Of a stretch of DNA of 64,000 bases, positions 59,331 to 64,000 are shown in pieces. The position numbers were made by a program, and so were the translations under genes. The notes beneath the pieces are model-generated. The model was not told where the DNA came from, ran no database searches, and was given only the letters and a program-made list of their open reading frames with translations. How positions within the stretch are numbered: position 1 is the first letter of the stretch; the number at the start of each line of letters is the position of its first letter. Origin of the DNA: Sclerurus mexicanus (Eukaryota > Chordata > Aves > Passeriformes > Furnariidae); the NCBI GenBank assembly GCA_013396755.1, contig VWZF01007235.1, positions 551,534-615,533 of the forward strand, written 5' to 3'.

Positions 59331-60595
59331 CATGCCAGTTTGCTGTGTCATTGCAGAGCTATTTATAGACTCACGGTTGTATCCAGGGAACTGGAGGATG
59401 TTGACTAGTATTCATCTATGAATAAAACATGGATATTTTCCTGGCTTGAGGAGCTAAGAGCTGCTTTGGATTTAATGTTTTACTCTCTGCTCAGACTCGG
59501 CTGCTGAGCCAGTTCCTTGTACTTGAGACTCGGGCTGAGAGAAAACATTGCAACCACTTGGTCAGTCTGTCCTTTACTGTGACTAAATGGCACTTTTCTA
59601 TCAATATTAGCAGAAAAATGACAAAACTTCAGGAAACTTGCTTTTTAATGCAAGTATTTTCCTTTCCTCCAGTTTTTCTTTCCCCTGAAGTCAAAAGGTA
59701 TCTTCCTTCTCAACTGAGCACCAGACACTTCACTCCAAGATTTCTTTGCACGATACAGGCCCTGGCAATTTTTTTCCTATCCATAATTATAAATGGAATT
59801 TAAACAGAAGGCATGCCCATGGTTTTTTCCACATATTGAATTGCACAAGATGAAACATTGCTGGCTCCCTTCTCCCGATGCTCAGGCACAAGCTGGGGCT
59901 GCCCGCTCTGTCCTGAATTTGTACCACTTGGATGAAATCCAACATCACCAAAAGCCCTCAGGAGCCATGGAAGTCTAGTGGGGGCCAGATCTGTGGAATA
60001 CCAAAGGCAGACAGGCCAACAGCGCCCTTGCAAAGGCTGAGCCTCCTCTTTTAGAACCATATTCACGAGGAAAGGGCAAGACTTGCTTTTACTGATGTGT
60101 CTTTGCACTGCAGAGGGAAAGAAGGAGCCTTAAAGCACATGATTTATTCCTGCCTCCCACCTTTCACCCGTCAGCTGAGCCAAGGGAAGGGAGGAAGGTG
60201 ACTGGGTTTTTTGCTTTAATCAGCCCAAGCTCAGGAAGCAGGAGCAGGGCAGGCTCTGCAGCACAGCACAGCACGTGGCTTTTCAGTGGGCTAAATGGAT
60301 CTAAAGTGAGCTCTGTGCTGTTGCAGCCAGGATATTCCTGGTGCATCCCAGCCTGCCGCCCCCAAACCTGCTCAGGGATCTCTGCACTGCCAGGAATTCA
60401 CCACAGGTCAGTCCACGACGTCTCTAAGAGAGAGGTCGGGAGTGTACCCAGCTCCACAGGGAATGGGTCAAATATTTCACCCTCTCCTGGGTAAGACACT
60501 GAGTGGGTTTTGTGTTCTGTTTAAATCACCATTTCTTGCCCCTCCTTATAGTTACACATTTTAGGCAGCATCAGATCTCACAGACACTGCGTTAT
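59331..60595. other. KCND3 intron 2 segment
   Basis: No gene, RNA gene or transposon was recognised. The open frames at 59558-59803 and 59793-59978 lack domain signatures. Confidence 0.55.
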
Positions 60596-60800
60596 TGTGG
60601 ATTTAAACCAGATATATGGAAGGAATCCTTCCCTGGGAGGGTGGGCAGGCCCTGGCACAGGGTGCCCAGAGAAGCTGTGGCTGCCCCTGGATCCCTGGAA
60701 GTGTCCAAGGTCAGGTTGGACGGGGCTTGGAGCACCCTGGGCTATGGAAGGAGCTTTAAGGTCCCTTCCAACCCAAACCAGTCTGGGATTTTATAGAGTT
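60596..60800 (+). mobile_element. CR1 LINE 3' fragment, about 205 bp
   Basis: GGATTTAAACCAGATATATG, GGAAGGAATCCTTCCCTGGG, AGGGTGGGCAGGCCCTGGCA, GGTGCCCAGAGAAGCTGTGG, CAGGTTGGACGGGGCTTGGA, GGAGCTTTAAGGTCCCTTCC and AACCCAAACCAGTCTGGGAT follow CR1 order. The GGTGTCCCTGCCCATGGCAGG part is deleted between GGCTATGGAAG and GAGCTTTAAGG. Confidence 0.95.
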
Positions 60801-63800
60801 AAGGGCATTAAAGCAACAGTTTATCAAGGACTTCTACACCAGATCCATGGACAGACAGACTGAAAGAACGAGCAGGAGATTCACCATCTCTCAGGCACAA
60901 CATCTCCTTTTGCTGATCAATGCAAGTACGCATCCTGTTACCTGCAAAGTACCACGTCTGACCCAATCTCTCTCCCTGCCTGTTGAAAAATTGATGTCAA
61001 GTTTTCTACAGTGACATCTGAGATGTGAAATGACAAAAGGAAGGTCAATTTGGTGGATATATTTCTCCATACGGTTTTGAAGTAGGTCAGGTAATATAGG
61101 ACTTGGCATCACTCTCAAAGTAATCATAACTGGAATTAAATTTAGATTTCAATAACGAAGGTGCTTGAAAAAGTCAAAACTCCAGGCCTGGTTTTGTGGC
61201 CCCTCTTTGCTTCCTGCAAGAGCCACCCCACGGCTCCAGAGTCCCCTCAAAGGGCTGAGAACACACAGATAGTGCCAGTTCACCCGAGAGAGATGTTTCT
61301 CTCCCGCCAGTATTTCTGTCAGCCTCCTTGGACAAATCACCCTATGGTTATGCACAACACTTCCATGGCACCTTTCACCGTCAAATTGCAGTTTATTTAT
61401 AACAAACATAACCTTAGAGCTGCCTCTGCAAGGTGAATAAATACCACCAGCCTCTGCCGTCGCAGCCGAGGATGTGCAGGATGGCAGGATGAGATGAACT
61501 GCCCAGGTGTGCTCCAGAATGACCCAACCAACACAGGGAGAGCTGTTTCTCCTGACATTTGAAGCCACTTTACTCACAAAACTTTCTTTTCAAGTTCAAG
61601 AAGGCTTAAGGTTTAATGTATACCTGTTATGGCTCACTAAATTGCTTCGTTGGAGTTGGATTCATAAGAAAAACAGCAAAACAGTGCAAGAAGTTTGTTT
61701 CTCAGCGTTTCAACCCATCCTACATTAGAAACCTTGCAAGAAGAAAGCCTGACCTAATGAGATTACCCCGGTTACTATTTTTAAGGCCAGCTACATTGAG
61801 GAAGAATAGAAAGAAAAGCCCATTACTGACTGATAAATAAAATAAAACTCATTTTCCAATGTATTCTGTAAATCAAAACACTAAAAGAACCTCTAAGGGT
61901 GTATTAAAGCCGAGAAAAACGTAACATGAAATCAATGTTAAAGGCCATCTCAGCATCCTTTTATCTAACCAAAATTGTAAACACACTGCTGCATTCCCAA
62001 AGCACAAAATCCATTTACACTTTGCATACTTGAAAAGAAGTCTAATGCATTTTGAAAACCGCAGACTTAACTGCATGTTTCTCCCATTTAATACAACGCG
62101 GCTTAATAAGATTTGCAGGAGGCACAAAAGGCAAATTGAGCCCTATAGTCGAACACACAATTTCAGGTTCCCAGCAGAGAGGCAAACCTAGTGATGGGGA
62201 AAATGTAACACCAGGAGGGATCAAAGCAGGGTAAGGGACGACCAGAGAACACAGGGAAATTCAGGGACTCAGCACTCAGCTTCTTGCAATACTTCTCTGA
62301 GCACTTAGCAGATGATTTGTAGCAATGACGGAGAGTCAGTTTGCAAACCCAGTTCCCAGAAGGATTTCATTTCTTGTGCATTTCTGAACTTCAGAGCTAC
62401 CTGTGCTGTGTTAGTTTGGGTAACAAAACCAGACGGACAAACTCTGCAGGAGAGGGAGGCTTTGGCTGCAGAAGTTGGTGCTGCTCTGGTCAGTACCACG
62501 AGCACGGTCCCCCTGGAGAAGCTGCTCCATCCTCAGGGACACCGGGATCTCTCCACCCTGCTCTGGTCACCATCTAACAGCAGGTCAGCACTTCTACCTG
62601 AGAAGTGCAAGTTTAAATTTCTGAATACGAAAGAAAACTCTGAAACCACACAGACGTGAGCTTAGAAAGAGGGGGCTGAAGACATCCAAGACTTGCAGCT
62701 GTTTGAAGTCATCCCTGTAACCAGCCATCCATGGACACATCCCTCACAGTCACCCTTCTGGGTGTGCTGCAAAGGCTGCAGAACTCACTGAACAGCGAGT
62801 TTGTCACCTTAAAACCCTCCTTAAACTCTCTGCCCTGTTCCCGGCACTTACACTCCCACAGCCTCTCGAAGCCCACGATGCTGCAGCGTAAACTCAGGTG
62901 ATATTTTCCCCTCTGCTTAAAATTAGAGAGACAGACATCAAGCTCTGTTTGAAGTGGTGTGTACACAGCAGAAAGCCGAGAGCTTACCCACAAGTGGTCC
63001 GAGGCATGGCACAAACTCAAATGACTCAACACAACAGATGCTCTTTATACCTGTCTGATTTACTGCCCACCGTGTGCTTTGATCCAAAAGCTTTTATGGC
63101 AACGCTCAAGCCAAAGATCACTGGGGAAAGCAGAGTCCTGTTGACTCCAGAAAGCTCTGGACCAGGCTCAGATGAAGGAACTGGAGACAGGAATGCAAAA
63201 TGTGCACGTTGGAAAATAAAAATATGCCTCCTGCGCAGTCACGGGGATAACTTTTGTTAATTCTCCCCCCAAAAAATGTCTTTTGGCAATGGTGAGGGAG
63301 CACAGGATCCCCCTAGGAAATCCCTGCACGTGGCTTTGACCCCCTCTGGACATCACAGATTGCCAAGACAACTCGCAAGGAAGCATCAGTGGCCTGAGGG
63401 AAGGGCTCAAGCAGGATGGGAGCAGATTTCCATGGAAAAATCAGACAGGGACTTTGGAGGGGGTGATGAAATGACCAGGGGCAACATTTACCCTTTTTTT
63501 CCCATTGCTGCAGCATGTCAAATTCCCCGATTCTCACAGGAAGTTCCGAGCCGTGCAAATAAATCTAGGAAAAACTGAGATCCCTGCTGCAAACTGCCCT
63601 GCTGGGGAGAGAAACCCGGTGGGGCTTCTGCACCTTTGCTTTTAGTTCTCTTGAGCGTTTCCTTCCCTCGCCCATCTCCATCCCGTATCCAGCAGGTGTT
63701 TCCATGGCAACGCCATGGAAAGCCATCCTTCCCTCTGACATCGGAGAAATGTTGAATGGCTGAAAAGAATTGGCTTGGGAAAACCTGGGAATTCAACTCA

Positions 63801-64000
63801 AAATGGGCAAGGCAATAACGGGAGGTGATGGTGGAAACCTGCCCGGGGGCTTCAAACCCTTCTGGGGGTCTCTGAAGGCAATTTGTTGTTTCTCTTTCAC
63901 TCTGATGAGAAGAAAGAAAGGTCTTTGTTTCCTTGTGAGATGTGGAGCATCCCTGGCAGTGTTGTCCCTTCATTCGAGCCTACTCCTAGCAGTAATTCTC
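60801..64000. other. KCND3 intron 2 segment, to window end
   Basis: No gene was recognised up to the end of the window. Open frames of 120-151 codons at 62898-63260 and 63518-63973 lack recognisable domains. The next KCND3 exon, which should begin with the rest of codon 370 and Y-G-D, is not present here. Confidence 0.6.

Overview
The window looks like vertebrate nuclear DNA, most probably from a bird. At least twenty truncated copies of the CR1 LINE are recognisable by their 3' ends (a run like GGTCCCTTCCAACCCAAACC followed by ATTCTATG-type octamers). No Alu, L1 or tRNA-derived SINE was recognised. The single unmistakable gene is the first coding exon of KCND3 (Kv4.3, an A-type voltage-gated potassium channel). 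Its protein matches Kv4.3 rather than Kv4.2, from memory of the family, at the paralogue-specific stretches. No bacterial or phage gene organisation, tRNA, rRNA or CRISPR array was seen.

Layout. (1) Bases 1-26.5 kb: non-coding flank 5' of KCND3, with scattered CR1 ends, AT-rich homeodomain-motif-bearing blocks that could be conserved enhancers, and a polypurine tract at about 25.05 kb. (2) 26.5-28.4 kb: a C-rich minisatellite with a 97-bp higher-order unit runs directly into a CpG island (about 27.0-27.45 kb). A second CpG-rich block (about 27.95-28.2 kb) ends near a consensus splice donor at 28403/28404. This is the likely promoter and 5' non-coding exon zone. (3) 28.4-32.28 kb: inferred intron 1, without CR1. 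(4) 32277-33461: the exon carrying the end of the 5'UTR and codons 1-369 plus two bases of codon 370. It covers the N-terminal KChIP-binding segment, the T1 domain with its zinc motif, S1-S5 and the pore helix, and it stops inside the selectivity filter. (5) 33462-64000: the start of a long intron, with CR1 fragments, two small tandem repeats, palindromes and some CpG-dense patches. The rest of the channel lies beyond the window.

The genic picture is one promoter region plus one large coding exon of one gene on the + strand. The roughly 10.9 kb from 26.15 to 37.0 kb holds no CR1 that I can recognise, whereas the flanks carry one every 1-4 kb on average. Most other open reading frames in this window have no recognisable homology, and several lie in repeats. 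I did not find an undescribed gene system. The points most worth checking are the minisatellite against the CpG island, the non-coding first exon, the upstream ORF at the exon boundary, the perfect palindromes and an orphan acceptor-like signal in the big intron.
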